Of a stretch of DNA of 64,000 nucleotides, positions 1 to 11,051 are shown one piece after another (positions within the stretch are counted from its first letter, which is position 1; each line of letters begins with the position of its first letter). The notes under the pieces are model-generated. The model was not told where the DNA came from. It worked only from the letters and a program-made list of their open reading frames with translations, and ran no database searches. Both the position numbers and the translations under genes were made by a program. Where the stretch lies: contig NZ_PIRF01000004.1 of NCBI RefSeq assembly GCF_003049705.1, positions 186,001-250,000 of the forward strand. Reading direction: 5' to 3'. The stretch comes from Campylobacter concisus (GTDB taxonomy: Bacteria; Campylobacterota; Campylobacteria; Campylobacterales; Campylobacteraceae).

Positions 1-298
1 CTTCTACTTTTATAGAAAGAGCTTGAGCGTCAGCTTGGTTGAATACTGATGCATTTGAGCTAACAACACCTTGTTGATCAGCTTTGATATTAAATTTATC
101 AAAGTCAAAGTATACACTTTTAACTTGACTCTCGATGTTAGCAATAAGAGCTGCTAATCTATCAGCATCGCTCATGCTACCTGAATTGTCTGCAGATTGA
201 TTTGAATTTGAATTCATATCAACTTCAGGGTTTTTTGAGCTACAACCGCTCAACAATAAAGTTGCAACTGCAACACTTGCTAGAACTACTTTTTTCAT
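1..298 (-). CDS. pal: Pal, peptidoglycan-associated lipoprotein (partial, C-terminus beyond window)
   Basis: Outer-membrane lipoprotein of the Tol-Pal system that ties the outer membrane to peptidoglycan. The visible 99 codons start at an ATG at 298 and show a lipoprotein signal with lipobox LLLSGC (acylated Cys at residue 19). A Ser/Asn-rich linker follows, then the beginning of an OmpA-like domain (VYFDFDKFNIK). The reading frame is still open at base 1, so the peptidoglycan-binding half lies outside the window. It is the last gene of tolQ-R-A-B-pal and follows tolB by 64 bases. The family assignment rests on lipobox, domain start and context. Confidence 0.9.
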   Translation of the reverse strand, partial: MKKVVLASVAVATLLLSGCSSKNPEVDMNSNSNQSADNSGSMSDADRLAALIANIESQVKSVYFDFDKFNIKADQQGVVSSNASVFNQADAQALSIKVE

Positions 299-362
299 TC
301 CTTATCCTTTTTTAGAAATTTGGTCGAATTATATCACAAAAATCTTAAATTTTATCAGAATA

Positions 363-1619
363 TTACCAATCTATAGATTGAATTTTTCCTACTTTTAAAG
401 GAAACTGAAAACTTCTGTTTTCATTTAGCCTAACAACACCTAGTGAACTTTGACCGCCAAGCTCTTTTATAAAGACAACGCTTTGCCCATCGCTTGAGAA
501 TCTTGGATAGTTATTTTTGCCATTTGCTGTAAGCTGTCGTATAAAATCCGTTTGAGTTGAAATTAGATATATATTAAAACTACCGCTTGCTTCCCTGCTT
601 GAATAAACAACATAATTTTCAAATGTGCTTACAGAGTTATTATTCTTACCATGAAATACCATTTGTTCAACGCTTCCGCCAGAAATCGCAGGAGTTGCAA
701 AAACATTAGGATAACCAAGCCTATCTGATACAAAAACTATCTTACTATCATTATCTACAAAATTTCCATTTACATCTATGCCTGGATAATTAGTAATCTG
801 CGTCAAATTTTTGCTATTTGTATTATAGATAAATATATCTGGTTGATCTTTTGGTGCCATAGTTAATAAAATTTTACTTCCATCTTTACTAACATCTGAG
901 GCTATAAGCATGCCAATGCTATCAATTATCTTTGTTTTTGTACCAGAATTTAGATCATATCTAAATAAAGTTGGCTTATTGCTTACATAAGATGTATAGT
1001 AAAATTTACTTTGATCAGCTCCAGCCCATTTAGGGAAAATATTTAGTCCACCACTTACTATGGTCTTTTGATATGTAAGTGTATAATCAGCAACTATGAT
1101 AGAACTTTGGCGAGCTGAAGTATATTTTGAAAGAATAATAAATTTTTCCATCCAGCCAACTGGTGGTAAATTTAGTTCATTAGTAAGCTCAACTATACTT
1201 TTATGCGCTAAAAACGGATACTTTGCACCATCAGGCATATTATAGACTCTCTCATACCTTGTAGTTGCTGTTTTAGCATCGATGAGTTTTACTCTTAAAG
1301 TAAGAGGTGAGCCCATAGAACCTTCAAGAGCATATCTAAAGATAAGCTCAACACCTTTGTCGCTCATTGTATTTGTAGCTGCTGTTCCCTCATAGGTTGA
1401 AGGCACGTGATCTTCGATAACCTCAAAGTCAGAGCTAACTTTCAAGTCACCTAGCATGATCTTAAAGAATTTATCTTTAAAGCCCGCATCACTAACAACT
1501 GTAGTTGCATCTTGCAAAGCTATCTTTGGCAAAGCAACACCTTGGTTAATAACAGATATGGTCGCGTCAGCAGCATAAAGCCCTAGAGCAACACACAAAA
1601 AAAGAAAAATTTTCTTCAT
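363..1619 (-). CDS. tolB: TolB, periplasmic beta-propeller of the Tol-Pal system
   Basis: Periplasmic protein linking inner-membrane TolQRA to outer-membrane Pal, needed for outer-membrane constriction during division. 418 aa, the usual TolB length. A Sec signal peptide (residues 1-17, cleavage after YAADA-like sequence) is followed by an N-terminal alpha/beta domain. From about residue 190 come PD40/WD40-like propeller blades with recurring motifs such as SKDGSKILL, DNDSKIVFVSDR and SSDGQSVVFI. It lies 24 bases downstream of the TolA-like gene and just before pal, as in other Campylobacter. Confidence 0.93.
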   Translation of the reverse strand: MKKIFLFLCVALGLYAADATISVINQGVALPKIALQDATTVVSDAGFKDKFFKIMLGDLKVSSDFEVIEDHVPSTYEGTAATNTMSDKGVELIFRYALEGSMGSPLTLRVKLIDAKTATTRYERVYNMPDGAKYPFLAHKSIVELTNELNLPPVGWMEKFIILSKYTSARQSSIIVADYTLTYQKTIVSGGLNIFPKWAGADQSKFYYTSYVSNKPTLFRYDLNSGTKTKIIDSIGMLIASDVSKDGSKILLTMAPKDQPDIFIYNTNSKNLTQITNYPGIDVNGNFVDNDSKIVFVSDRLGYPNVFATPAISGGSVEQMVFHGKNNNSVSTFENYVVYSSREASGSFNIYLISTQTDFIRQLTANGKNNYPRFSSDGQSVVFIKELGGQSSLGVVRLNENRSFQFPLKVGKIQSIDW

Positions 1620-1643
1620 CTCTACTCCGTAAATTTATAAATT

Positions 1644-2591
1644 TTAGTTTATTTTATCTTCTAAATTTAAATTAAAAGTAGTACTTTTGTCTGGATTAAA
1701 TGGAAATTTCTCTGCAGTAAGCTTTTCCAGACACTCTTTTACCTTTGCATTAAACTCTTCATTGTATGATAGCTCTAAAATTTCATAGTTGAAATTTCCA
1801 CTTTGATCTATCATAACTTTAACTTTAGCCAAATTTGCAGAATCAGCCTTATAGCTTTGCCATCTTCTTTGAATTTGTTTTGTTATCGCACCCATTAGTG
1901 GATCGTAAGTACCGGTAGATTGTGATTTCGGAGCGGTTGGATTTTGATCTATCTTTAGGCTTTTTATAATATCACTAGCCTCTTTTGCAGCCTTTGAGCT
2001 AGAAGCCTCGCTCTTTTTACGGCTTTGCACTTTATTTTCAACCTTTTTTATACCATCATCTTTTTTGAGTTTTGTAGGGTCTATGTCACTAAAGAGATCT
2101 TTTATATTTGGCTCTTTGGGTTTTGGCTTTTCAACTGGCTTTGGTGTAGGCTTAGGCTCAGGTTTTGGCTCTGGTTTAACATCTTCTTTAGACTCTTCAC
2201 TTGGTTTTAAAATTTCTGGTTTTGGTTCTGGTTTTTTAGGCTCAGGTTTTGGTTCCTCTTTTGGAGGAGTTGGTAAGCTTGGGGTAGGTAATGGTTCATC
2301 TGGTACAACAGGCTTATTTGTAGTCTCTTGTTTATCTTCTTCTGACTCCTTTTTTGGTTCAGGCTTTGTCTCTTTAACTACTTCATCTGCTTGTTTTGGA
2401 GCTTTAATGGTTTGATCAACCTCCCTATCAACCATAACCACATCCATAATAGCATCTTTATCATCGGTATATTTTTTAGGAGGCTCTACAAAAAATGTAA
2501 GCTTTATAAATAAAATAAGTATAATAGTAACGTAAATACAAAACGCTACAAGAAACGAACTAAGCGTTGGAAATTTAACTTTATTTGACAT
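1644..2591 (-). CDS. TolA-like protein: TM anchor, Pro/Lys/Glu-rich spacer, C-terminal TonB/TolA domain
   Basis: Most likely the TolA-equivalent energy transducer of the Tol system. 315 aa: one N-terminal membrane helix (about residues 11-33), a long spacer rich in Pro, Lys and Glu with repeated EPKPEPKP-type units (about 65-165), a charged linker, and a C-terminal domain (about 230-315) of the TonB/TolA C-terminal type (IQRRWQSY, LEKLTAEKFPF). It starts one base after tolR ends. Annotators often call it a TonB C-terminal domain protein. Position between tolR and tolB, and the lack of any receptor gene nearby, favour a TolA role. That role is inferred. Confidence 0.82.
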   Translation of the reverse strand: MSNKVKFPTLSSFLVAFCIYVTIILILFIKLTFFVEPPKKYTDDKDAIMDVVMVDREVDQTIKAPKQADEVVKETKPEPKKESEEDKQETTNKPVVPDEPLPTPSLPTPPKEEPKPEPKKPEPKPEILKPSEESKEDVKPEPKPEPKPTPKPVEKPKPKEPNIKDLFSDIDPTKLKKDDGIKKVENKVQSRKKSEASSSKAAKEASDIIKSLKIDQNPTAPKSQSTGTYDPLMGAITKQIQRRWQSYKADSANLAKVKVMIDQSGNFNYEILELSYNEEFNAKVKECLEKLTAEKFPFNPDKSTTFNLNLEDKIN

Positions 2592-2592
2592 C

Positions 2593-2991
2593 TTAACCGT
2601 TTGTCTCTAAAGCTACTTTATTAAAACCAGCACCTTTCAAAGTCTTTAATACAAACATAACATCATCGTATTTTAAATTTTTGTCAGCTTTTATATAGAT
2701 AGGCGAGGTTTTATCGTATTTTGTACTCATTAATGCAATATTATCAGGAAACTCAGCAAGGCTCATAGTACTCTGATCAATTCTAACTTGTCCTTGCGAA
2801 TTTATAGATACTATAAGGTCTTTTTGCTTAGATGTTGAAGTTTTCGCCTTTGAACCATCTGGAAGAGTAATATCCTCTTGATATGTTATAGTTGGCATAG
2901 TAACCATTAAAATGGCTAGTAAAACAAGCATAATATCAACAAGAGGAGTTATATTTAGCTCTGGTGTCTCATCGGTAAATTTAACGGCCAT
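2593..2991 (-). CDS. tolR: TolR / ExbD-family proton channel subunit
   Basis: Inner-membrane partner of TolQ that uses proton flux to energise TolA. 132 aa with the ExbD/TolR layout: short cytoplasmic N-terminus, one TM helix (about 15-36, [17 protein letters not shown]) containing the conserved proton-carrying Asp, and a small periplasmic domain ending in the YDDVMFVLKTLKGAGF motif. It directly abuts tolQ (2992) and is separated from the TolA-like gene by one base. ExbD and TolR cannot be told apart by sequence alone. Linkage to tolB and pal supports TolR, and a separate exbD occurs at 20471. Confidence 0.88.
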   Translation of the reverse strand: MAVKFTDETPELNITPLVDIMLVLLAILMVTMPTITYQEDITLPDGSKAKTSTSKQKDLIVSINSQGQVRIDQSTMSLAEFPDNIALMSTKYDKTSPIYIKADKNLKYDDVMFVLKTLKGAGFNKVALETNG

Positions 2992-3576
2992 TTATAGTAT
3001 CTCATCATCTTTTTTAAGTGCTATCATAACATCAGCCTGACGCTCAATAACACTCATTAATTCATAAGCTTTTCTTTTTATGAGTAAATTAAATGTATAT
3101 GCTGGGATGGCAACAAAAATTCCGCAACCAGTTGCAACAAGTGCCTCTGAAATAGCTGGAGCGATAATACCAAGTGATGAACCTCCACCATTTCCAAGCT
3201 GTGAAAATGTCTCTAAAATAGAAACAACGGTTCCAAAAAGACCGATAAAAGGCGAAGTAGATGCTATTACACTTAGCCACGTTAGTCCACTTGTAGCATT
3301 TTTCTCGGCTATGCTTATACATACATTTAGCTTTTCTCTTGAGATTCTTCCATTTGCACATTTTCTCAAAGACGAATCATTTGGAATATTTTTAGCACCC
3401 ATAAGCAGTGCTTCAAGTGCATTTTGCTCACGTTTTTGCCAAGCTCCAATACCAGCCATTCTTGAAAAAAGAATTGTGAAACTAACTATAAAATATATTG
3501 ACAGCCAAGTTAAAACAATAATTGTAATAAAACTACTTCTTTGAATGTAATTTAAAAATAAATCTATACCGCCCAC
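2992..3576 (-). CDS. tolQ: TolQ / ExbB-family proton channel subunit
   Basis: Pentameric inner-membrane proton channel subunit of the Tol system. 194 aa with three TM helices (about 15-37, 97-120, 140-165) and the conserved MotA/TolQ/ExbB signature in the second and third helices (SPFIGLFGTVVSI, ISEALVATGCGIFVAIPA). The ATG at 3576 lies immediately after the atpC stop codon, with no intergenic base. Transcription and probably translation are therefore coupled to the ATP synthase operon. This arrangement is known in Campylobacter, where the gene is often labelled exbB. Confidence 0.88.
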   Translation of the reverse strand: MGGIDLFLNYIQRSSFITIIVLTWLSIYFIVSFTILFSRMAGIGAWQKREQNALEALLMGAKNIPNDSSLRKCANGRISREKLNVCISIAEKNATSGLTWLSVIASTSPFIGLFGTVVSILETFSQLGNGGGSSLGIIAPAISEALVATGCGIFVAIPAYTFNLLIKRKAYELMSVIERQADVMIALKKDDEIL

Positions 3577-3966
3577 TTATCTAGTTCTCACTACATTTTC
3601 CATTTTAGATATAGTTGCTGCAAAAGCATTTGTGTCACTGCTCATACTCTCTATCAAATTTCTAGCAGCTTCCAATGAATTTGCAAGTTCACTTTCACTA
3701 TCGCCAGAGACGTAAATCGCGCCGTCAGCAAGTATTACTACCTTACCTTCGTCAATCTTTGCATAGCCCCAGTTAATCGCAACAACATCATGTTTTTTAT
3801 TTTTATGTTCTATATCTATAATACCTGCTTTTAAAAGAGATATTAATGAGGCATGGTTTGGTAAAACACCAAACTCACCCTCGCTACCTGGAAGCACTAC
3901 ACTACTCACGTCATCATTAAATATCTGACCTTGAGGAGTTACGATCTCTAAATGTAATTTATCCAT
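3577..3966 (-). CDS. atpC: ATP synthase F1 epsilon subunit
   Basis: Epsilon subunit of F1Fo ATP synthase, coupling the c-ring and gamma rotor and regulating ATP hydrolysis. 129 aa: an N-terminal beta sandwich (LHLEIVTPQGQIF, VVLPGSEGEFGVLPNHASLIS) followed by a two-helix C-terminal domain (LANSLEAARNLIESM). It is the last atp gene here, 18 bases after atpD, and touches tolQ with no gap. The length and the GEFGVLPNHA motif are typical. Confidence 0.96.
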   Translation of the reverse strand: MDKLHLEIVTPQGQIFNDDVSSVVLPGSEGEFGVLPNHASLISLLKAGIIDIEHKNKKHDVVAINWGYAKIDEGKVVILADGAIYVSGDSESELANSLEAARNLIESMSSDTNAFAATISKMENVVRTR

Positions 3967-3984
3967 TACGCTTCCTTTTTAAAT

Positions 3985-5382
<1,398 letters not shown>

Positions 5383-5393
5383 TCATACTCCTT

Positions 5394-6281
5394 TTATTTC
5401 ATTGATTCAACACCACTGATGATCTCAATAAGCTCAGTGGTAATAGACTCTTGTCTTGCTTTATTGTAAGCAAGATTTAACTGTTTAACGCGTTGTTTAG
5501 CATTGTTTGTTGCATTATCCATAGCTTGCATTCTAGCACTGTGCTCAGCCGCCAAAGAGTCAACTAAAGCATAATACATACTATACTCAAAATATTTATT
5601 GAGCAATTCATCCATGATCTTAGTATAATTGTCTTCTGGCTCAAATTCCATCAAAGAATTTGTCTCAACAGCAACTATCTTAGACGGCTCAATAGGCACA
5701 ATATCATTTACCCTAATCTCTTGAGAAATCATATTTTTATAGCCATTGTGTATTAGCACGACTTTATCAGTTATGCCATTTGTAAAGTCATCAATGGCGT
5801 CTTTTATGATATTTTGAGCTTTTTCATATGTAGGAGAAGAGCTAGCTCCGACATAAGTCTCAAGTAGTTCAACGCCTTGGAAATTGAAAAATTCTATACC
5901 TTTTTTACCAACAGCTCTTAGTCTGACTTTGACCTTTTTTGCTTTTAGCTCATCAATCATGCGCCTAACTGTCTTTATAGTTTGGACATTAAAGCCACCG
6001 CAAAGCCCTTTATCAGCGGTAACAAATATAATATCAACCTTTTCTACACTCTTTGTTGTGTTAAAAAATTTACTCTCAGTCATAACTGAAGCATATTGAT
6101 TGATCTTATAAGCTATCTCTGATAAAACCTCATTGATCTTAAGAGCGTAAACTCTAGAGTAGCGAGCAGCCTCTTCAGCTTTGCGAAGCTTTGCTGTAGA
6201 AACAAGCTTCATCGCACGTGTCGTCTTTTGAGTATTCTGGACGCTCTTAATCTTTCGTTTTATATCTTTTAAATTTGACAT
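5394..6281 (-). CDS. atpG: ATP synthase F1 gamma subunit
   Basis: Central rotor shaft of F1. 295 aa. The conserved N-terminal coiled coil ([35 protein letters not shown]) and C-terminal helix ([15 protein letters not shown] and [15 protein letters not shown]) frame a Rossmann-like middle ([12 protein letters not shown]). The gene is 9 bases after atpA and 11 before atpD. There are no oddities. Confidence 0.97.
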   Translation of the reverse strand: MSNLKDIKRKIKSVQNTQKTTRAMKLVSTAKLRKAEEAARYSRVYALKINEVLSEIAYKINQYASVMTESKFFNTTKSVEKVDIIFVTADKGLCGGFNVQTIKTVRRMIDELKAKKVKVRLRAVGKKGIEFFNFQGVELLETYVGASSSPTYEKAQNIIKDAIDDFTNGITDKVVLIHNGYKNMISQEIRVNDIVPIEPSKIVAVETNSLMEFEPEDNYTKIMDELLNKYFEYSMYYALVDSLAAEHSARMQAMDNATNNAKQRVKQLNLAYNKARQESITTELIEIISGVESMK

Positions 6282-6290
6282 ATCTTAGCC

Positions 6291-7808
6291 CTAGTTAGCA
6301 GCAAAAGTCGCTTTAAAATCTTTCAACGCTTTATGTAAAATTTCTTCTACTTCTTTATCAAGAACCTTTTTAGTTCTGATTTGCTCAAAAATTTCAGGGT
6401 ATTTTGCCTCAATATATGGATATAGCTCAGCCTCAAATTTTGTTACATTTGCAGTTGCAACATCATCTAAATAACCCTTAGCACCAGCAAATATGATAAC
6501 TACTTGATTCTCAACTGGAAGTGGAGAATATGGAGGTTGTTTTAGTACTTCAACCATCTTTTGACCACGCTCTAGTTGTTTTCTCGAACTCTCGTCAAGG
6601 TCGCTTGCAAATTGAGCAAACGCTTGTAGTTCGCGGTATTGAGCAAGGTCTAGTCTTAGTGTACCAGAAACTTGTTTAATAGCTTTTATTTGAGCCGCAC
6701 CACCAACACGAGATACAGAAAGACCAACGTTGATCGCTGGACGGATACCTGAGTTAAATAGGTCACTCTCAAGGAAAATTTGACCATCTGTAATAGAAAT
6801 AACATTTGTTGGGATATAAGCTGAAACGTCGCCCGCTTGAGTCTCGATAATAGGTAGAGCCGTTAAAGATCCCGCACCTAGTGCATCATTTAGCTTACTT
6901 GCTCTTTCTAGAAGTCTTGAGTGAAGATAGAAAACATCACCTGGATAAGCTTCACGGCCTGGTGGTCTTCTTAAGATCAAAGACATCTCGCGATAAGCAA
7001 CCGCGTGTTTTGACAAGTCATCATAGATGATTAATGCGTGGCGAGAGTTATCTCTAAAATATTCACCCATTGTTACGCCAGCATATGGAGCAAGGTATTG
7101 AAGCGCGGCTGCGTCACTAGCACCAGCATTTACAACTATCGTATAGTCCATAGCGCCGTATTCTTCAAGTTTTTTAACGACTTGAGCAACGGTTGATTGT
7201 TTTTGGCCGATAGCTACATAGATACAAATAACATCTTGACCTTTTTGGTTTATGATAGTATCGATAGCAACTGTTGTTTTACCAGTTTGGCGGTCGCCAA
7301 TGATTAGCTCTCTTTGACCTCTACCGATTGGCACAAGTGCGTCAATCGCTTTGATACCTGTTTGAAGTGGCTCATGAACGCTCTTTCTAGCCATAATACC
7401 TTTTGCTTTTTCTTCGACGAAGCGAGATTCGGTAGCTTCAATTGGGCCTTTTGCGTCGATTGGCTCACCTAGTGAATTTACAACACGGCCGATCAATGCG
7501 TCGCCAACTGGCACACGTAGAAGTTTTTTTAGTCTTTTTACAGAGCTTCCTTCTGTGATACCACTAGTTTTTCCAAGGATAACTATACCAACACTGCTCT
7601 CTTCAAGGTTAAGAGCCATACCCTTTTCGCCGCTTTCAAATTCAACCATCTCACCAGCCATAACGTTTTTCAAACCATAAACGTTAGCAACGCCATCAGC
7701 GACTGAGATGACTTTACCGGTCTCTTCCACATCAACACTTAAATCAAAATTTTCAATACGCTCTTTGATTATCGTGCTAATTTCGTCAGCTTTAATTTTT
7801 GCACTCAC
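6291..7808 (-). CDS. atpA: ATP synthase F1 alpha subunit
   Basis: Non-catalytic nucleotide-binding subunit of F1. 505 aa, normal length. The Walker A motif GDRQTGKT (near residue 170), the Walker B segment [17 protein letters not shown] and the signature [14 protein letters not shown] are all present. The N-terminus includes the [13 protein letters not shown] motif typical of alpha. It is flanked by atpH (14 bases) and atpG (9 bases). Confidence 0.98.
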   Translation of the reverse strand: MSAKIKADEISTIIKERIENFDLSVDVEETGKVISVADGVANVYGLKNVMAGEMVEFESGEKGMALNLEESSVGIVILGKTSGITEGSSVKRLKKLLRVPVGDALIGRVVNSLGEPIDAKGPIEATESRFVEEKAKGIMARKSVHEPLQTGIKAIDALVPIGRGQRELIIGDRQTGKTTVAIDTIINQKGQDVICIYVAIGQKQSTVAQVVKKLEEYGAMDYTIVVNAGASDAAALQYLAPYAGVTMGEYFRDNSRHALIIYDDLSKHAVAYREMSLILRRPPGREAYPGDVFYLHSRLLERASKLNDALGAGSLTALPIIETQAGDVSAYIPTNVISITDGQIFLESDLFNSGIRPAINVGLSVSRVGGAAQIKAIKQVSGTLRLDLAQYRELQAFAQFASDLDESSRKQLERGQKMVEVLKQPPYSPLPVENQVVIIFAGAKGYLDDVATANVTKFEAELYPYIEAKYPEIFEQIRTKKVLDKEVEEILHKALKDFKATFAAN

Positions 7809-7822
7809 GCTTTCACTCCTTT

Positions 7823-8353
7823 TTAAATTGCTTTTAATATATATTCACTCATTTGACTTTTTAGTCTGTCGATAGAGAAATTTACCTCGACACCTAAATC
7901 ATCTAACTCAACTTTTACACCGTTGTAATCGCTCTTTGAGCCATCAAGCTTAATCTTAGAGTTAAATTTCTTAGAGAAATTCTCTTCCAAAGCTTTTAGC
8001 TGCTCAGCGCTTAGATCAAAATTTCCAACAACCTCGCCGCGATATGTATTTTCAAGCAAAGATTGCTCTATCTTCATCTCATCTAGTATCGCAGGTATAA
8101 GCTCTAGCCTTTTGTTTGCACCAAGAAGCTTTATAAAATTTGCAAATTTAATATCTTGATTTTTAACCAAAGATAGTACAAATTCAACCTTTTGTGAAGC
8201 CTTTAGTGTCGGCAAACTTATAATGCTTTTAAATTTATCGCTAGCAAAAGCAGCAGCTAGCTCTGATAAATTTTCAACAAATGCATTAAGTTCATTGGAC
8301 TTTACGTCGCTTAAGATCGCTTTTACGTATTTTTTAGCTACTACTTCATTCAT
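7823..8353 (-). CDS. atpH: ATP synthase F1 delta subunit
   Basis: Stator subunit joining the alpha subunit to the b stalk (OSCP/delta family). 176 aa. The N-terminal six-helix domain begins with [13 protein letters not shown], and the C-terminal part carries [17 protein letters not shown] and a final beta segment. Its ATG shares one base with the atpF stop (TAATG), indicating translational coupling. Confidence 0.95.
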   Translation of the reverse strand: MNEVVAKKYVKAILSDVKSNELNAFVENLSELAAAFASDKFKSIISLPTLKASQKVEFVLSLVKNQDIKFANFIKLLGANKRLELIPAILDEMKIEQSLLENTYRGEVVGNFDLSAEQLKALEENFSKKFNSKIKLDGSKSDYNGVKVELDDLGVEVNFSIDRLKSQMSEYILKAI

Positions 8354-8865
8354 TAGCTAACCTTTTTAAGTATGATATTTACAAGCTCTTTTTGATCGAC
8401 TTTTAGGCTATCGCTTGAGAAAATGTCGCTCAAAATTTCATTTACAACGCCTTTTATCATCTTGCGCTCTTCAAATTCTTTTTGCTCTTTATAGCCTTTT
8501 TCGATATTTGCGATATCGTTTTGAGCCTCTTTTTTAACTTTAGCAGCTAAATTTACAGCCTCTTTTTTTGCGGTTTCGATTAGAGCATTTGCATTTTGCT
8601 TAGCCTCTTCTACACGCTTTAAAACGTCATCTTTTTTAGCTTTTGACTCACGAAGCTTCTCTTGGATACTCTCAAGCTTATTTGCGATCCTATCGATCCT
8701 GCTTTGATAAAGAGCTTTTAGTGGCTTAGCAGCAAAATAGACCAAAATAGCAAAGAAAAGTAAGAAGTTTAGCGTTCTCTCGACTATGTCGTAGTTTGTT
8801 CCACCATGCTCGCTAGAGTATGCTAGAAATGGAAGTGCTAGAAAAAATAAAATTTTTATCTTCAT
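8353..8865 (-). CDS. atpF: ATP synthase Fo b subunit (with signal-like N-terminus)
   Basis: Membrane-anchored stator stalk. 170 aa. A hydrophobic, signal-peptide-like start (MKIKILFFLALPFLAYSS) precedes the TM segment (about 27-47) and a long charged coiled coil (LESIQEKLRESKAKKDD onwards) that dimerises and reaches delta. The extra N-terminal segment is also known from other epsilonproteobacterial b subunits. It overlaps atpH by one base and follows atpF' by 9 bases. Together with atpF' it forms a b/b' heterodimer. Confidence 0.93.
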   Translation of the reverse strand: MKIKILFFLALPFLAYSSEHGGTNYDIVERTLNFLLFFAILVYFAAKPLKALYQSRIDRIANKLESIQEKLRESKAKKDDVLKRVEEAKQNANALIETAKKEAVNLAAKVKKEAQNDIANIEKGYKEQKEFEERKMIKGVVNEILSDIFSSDSLKVDQKELVNIILKKVS

Positions 8866-8874
8866 AAAATTCCT

Positions 8875-9297
8875 TTAAATTTTAGAGAGCTTGGCATTTA
8901 AAGCCGCTCTAAGTTCAGGTAGTTTAGCTGATAGATCTGCCTTTAGGTTATCTTTTTGAGAGCTTAGAGCATTTAAAAATTCATTGTAATCAGCCTCTAA
9001 ACTAGTTTTTACGGCATTTACTTCTTTTAAAGACTCTTCTTTTGCCAAATTTAAGGCTTCTTGCCTTATTTTATTGGCCTCAGTCCTTGCGTTTAATATA
9101 ATCTCTTCAATCTCTTTTTCATGAACACTTAGATCACTTGCATTTTTACTAGTACTCTCTTCATCATTTTTTATAGAGGCATTTCTGTCATCTATGAATT
9201 TGAGCATTGGCTTATAAAGCAAGGAATTCAAAATAACGATCAATACCAAGAAAACGATAGCCGTTAAAAGCATCAATGGCACATCTATTTCTAACAT
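8875..9297 (-). CDS. atpF': ATP synthase Fo b' subunit
   Basis: Second peripheral-stalk subunit. 140 aa: one TM helix (about 8-28), then a charged coiled coil (IDDRNASIKNDEES onwards, rich in Glu, Lys, Ala and Asn). It lacks the signal-like extension of the neighbouring b subunit, the usual b' pattern. It is the first gene of the atp operon. The 95 bases upstream are very AT-rich, with a good ribosome-binding site (AAGGAGAG) before the ATG. The subunits a and c are not in this window and are probably encoded elsewhere, as in related genomes. Confidence 0.93.
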   Translation of the reverse strand: MLEIDVPLMLLTAIVFLVLIVILNSLLYKPMLKFIDDRNASIKNDEESTSKNASDLSVHEKEIEEIILNARTEANKIRQEALNLAKEESLKEVNAVKTSLEADYNEFLNALSSQKDNLKADLSAKLPELRAALNAKLSKI

Positions 9298-9392
9298 CCA
9301 CTCTCCTTATTTTATCATTAAGTTTTATTTAATATTCAAATTAAAGTCTGATTTTACAATAAATTACTAAAAATAAAAATAAATTTGTAATT

Positions 9393-10253
9393 CTATTTTA
9401 GCCTAGCAATAAATTCTTCTACCTGTGAAATATTATTAAATTCTAAAACTAAATTGCTAGATTTTACTTTTGCTTTTATCTTTAAATTTTTAAAAATTTC
9501 TTGTAAATTTGATAGTTTTTTACTCATTTCCTCAGAAATTTTTGGCTTTTTGTCTTTTATCTCTTCCTTATTTTTTATCTTTTTTACTAAAATCTCTGTA
9601 TCTCTAACGCTTAGTTTTTGTCCGATGATCGTATCAACAACCATCCTTTCTTCTTCGCTGTTAAGTCCTACGATGACTTTGGCGTGGCCTTGTGTAAGCT
9701 TGTCTTCTTGTAGAAGTTTTTGTGTATAGTCGCTAAGAAGCAAAAGCCTCATCGTATTTGTTATCTGAGTTCTGCTCTTATGGATGATGTTTGCTAGGCC
9801 ATCTTGTGTGATCTTGTACTCATTTATGAGCTCTTTGTATGACTTTGCGAGTTCGATTGGATTTAAATTTTCACGCTGAATATTTTCAATAAGCGCAAGT
9901 TCTCTTAAATTTTGAGACTTGATATCAGCAACAATCGCCTTTATCTTACTTGCTCCAAGCATCTTTGTGGCGCGGTATCTTCGCTCACCGGCTATTAGCA
10001 TATAGCCATCATCTTTTTTAATGACGATTATTGGCTGGATCAGTCCATGCCTTTTGATGCTAGCACTTAGCTCTTTTAAGGCCTCTTCGTCAAAATGTAT
10101 TCTTGGCTGATATGGGTTTGGTAAAATTTCATCTATATTTATCTCTTCGACTATTTCAGAGTCGTTTAAATTTGCGATCTCTTTGCTGTAGGCTTGCTCT
10201 ACATCTTCAAGTATCGCGCTAAGTCCACGCCCTAATCCACCTTTTTTAGCCAT
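9393..10253 (-). CDS. parB: ParB, chromosome partitioning protein
   Basis: Centromere (parS)-binding CTPase clamp of the ParABS system. 286 aa: N-terminal ParB/Spo0J nuclease-like domain with IDEILPNPYQPR, the CTP-binding motif GERRYRA and ENIQRENLNPIE, then a helix-turn-helix region (TQDGLANIIHKSRTQITN), and a C-terminal dimerisation segment. It follows parA by 15 bases. No parS-like palindrome was located by eye in this window. Confidence 0.95.
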   Translation of the reverse strand: MAKKGGLGRGLSAILEDVEQAYSKEIANLNDSEIVEEINIDEILPNPYQPRIHFDEEALKELSASIKRHGLIQPIIVIKKDDGYMLIAGERRYRATKMLGASKIKAIVADIKSQNLRELALIENIQRENLNPIELAKSYKELINEYKITQDGLANIIHKSRTQITNTMRLLLLSDYTQKLLQEDKLTQGHAKVIVGLNSEEERMVVDTIIGQKLSVRDTEILVKKIKNKEEIKDKKPKISEEMSKKLSNLQEIFKNLKIKAKVKSSNLVLEFNNISQVEEFIARLK

Positions 10254-10268
10254 TTTTTTCCTTATTTT

Positions 10269-11051
10269 TTAGTTTAAAATACAATATGCCAAATTTTGAT
10301 ATGCGATAGAGCCTGGTGATTTTATATCATAAAGTATCACTGGCTTACCAAAACTTGGGCTTTCAGCAAGTTTAACATTTCTTGGAACTACCACAAATTC
10401 CTCTTTGCCGTCTTTGCTCTTAAATAGCTTATTTTCAAAATGCTGCTTTAAATTAGCAATGGTCTCTTTGGAGAGATTGTTTTGCGAGCTAAACATGGTC
10501 GGTAAAAAGCCCTTTATATTTAACTTTGGATTTATCGTTTTTTTGATGATCTTTACAGTGTTTAGGATCTGTGCTAAGCCCTCAAGCGCGTAAAATTCGC
10601 ACTGAATAGGAATGATCACACTATCGCTTGCACTAAGAGCATTTATCGTTATGCTGCCAAGTGCCGGAGGACTATCGATGATGATAAAATCATAATCGTT
10701 TATAACTTCTGAAATTTTGTTTTTAAGGATTAGTTTATAGTCCTTGCTCTGGTCGTTAAATTCTTGCTCGATGCCAACAAGTCCGATGTTTGATGGAGCT
10801 AGAAAAAGAGTTGGGATCTCAGTTTTTAGCACTATTTGCGAGAGCTTTTTCCTATCTGTTAAGACGTGATAGATATTAAACTCATAGTCACTTCTACTAA
10901 AGCCAAGTCCGGTTGTCGCATTTGCCTGCGGATCGATGTCTATTAATAATACTTTTTTCTCAGCAACTGCCAGTGACGCGGCTAAATTTACGGCTGTTGT
11001 GGTCTTGCCAACGCCGCCTTTTTGATTAGCTATTGTTATTATCTCGCTCAT
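10269..11051 (-). CDS. parA: ParA (Soj), chromosome partitioning ATPase
   Basis: ParA/MinD-superfamily ATPase that segregates the ParB-bound origin. Deviant Walker A motif KGGVGKTT directly follows the start (MSEIITIANQKGGVGKTT). Further motifs are LLIDIDPQAN and DFIIIDSPPALG. I chose the ATG at 11051, giving 260 aa: it precedes the Walker A motif by the usual distance and overlaps the birA stop as ATGA. A longer frame from 11102 would add 17 residues inside birA without support. Confidence 0.95.
   Translation of the reverse strand: MSEIITIANQKGGVGKTTTAVNLAASLAVAEKKVLLIDIDPQANATTGLGFSRSDYEFNIYHVLTDRKKLSQIVLKTEIPTLFLAPSNIGLVGIEQEFNDQSKDYKLILKNKISEVINDYDFIIIDSPPALGSITINALSASDSVIIPIQCEFYALEGLAQILNTVKIIKKTINPKLNIKGFLPTMFSSQNNLSKETIANLKQHFENKLFKSKDGKEEFVVVPRNVKLAESPSFGKPVILYDIKSPGSIAYQNLAYCILN

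Noticed and set aside
2025-2415. Plus-strand ORFs rich in Gly/Phe/Trp opposite the TolA-like gene
   Set aside because: They mirror the Pro/Glu/Lys repeats on the coding strand; no start context, composition is an antisense artefact.
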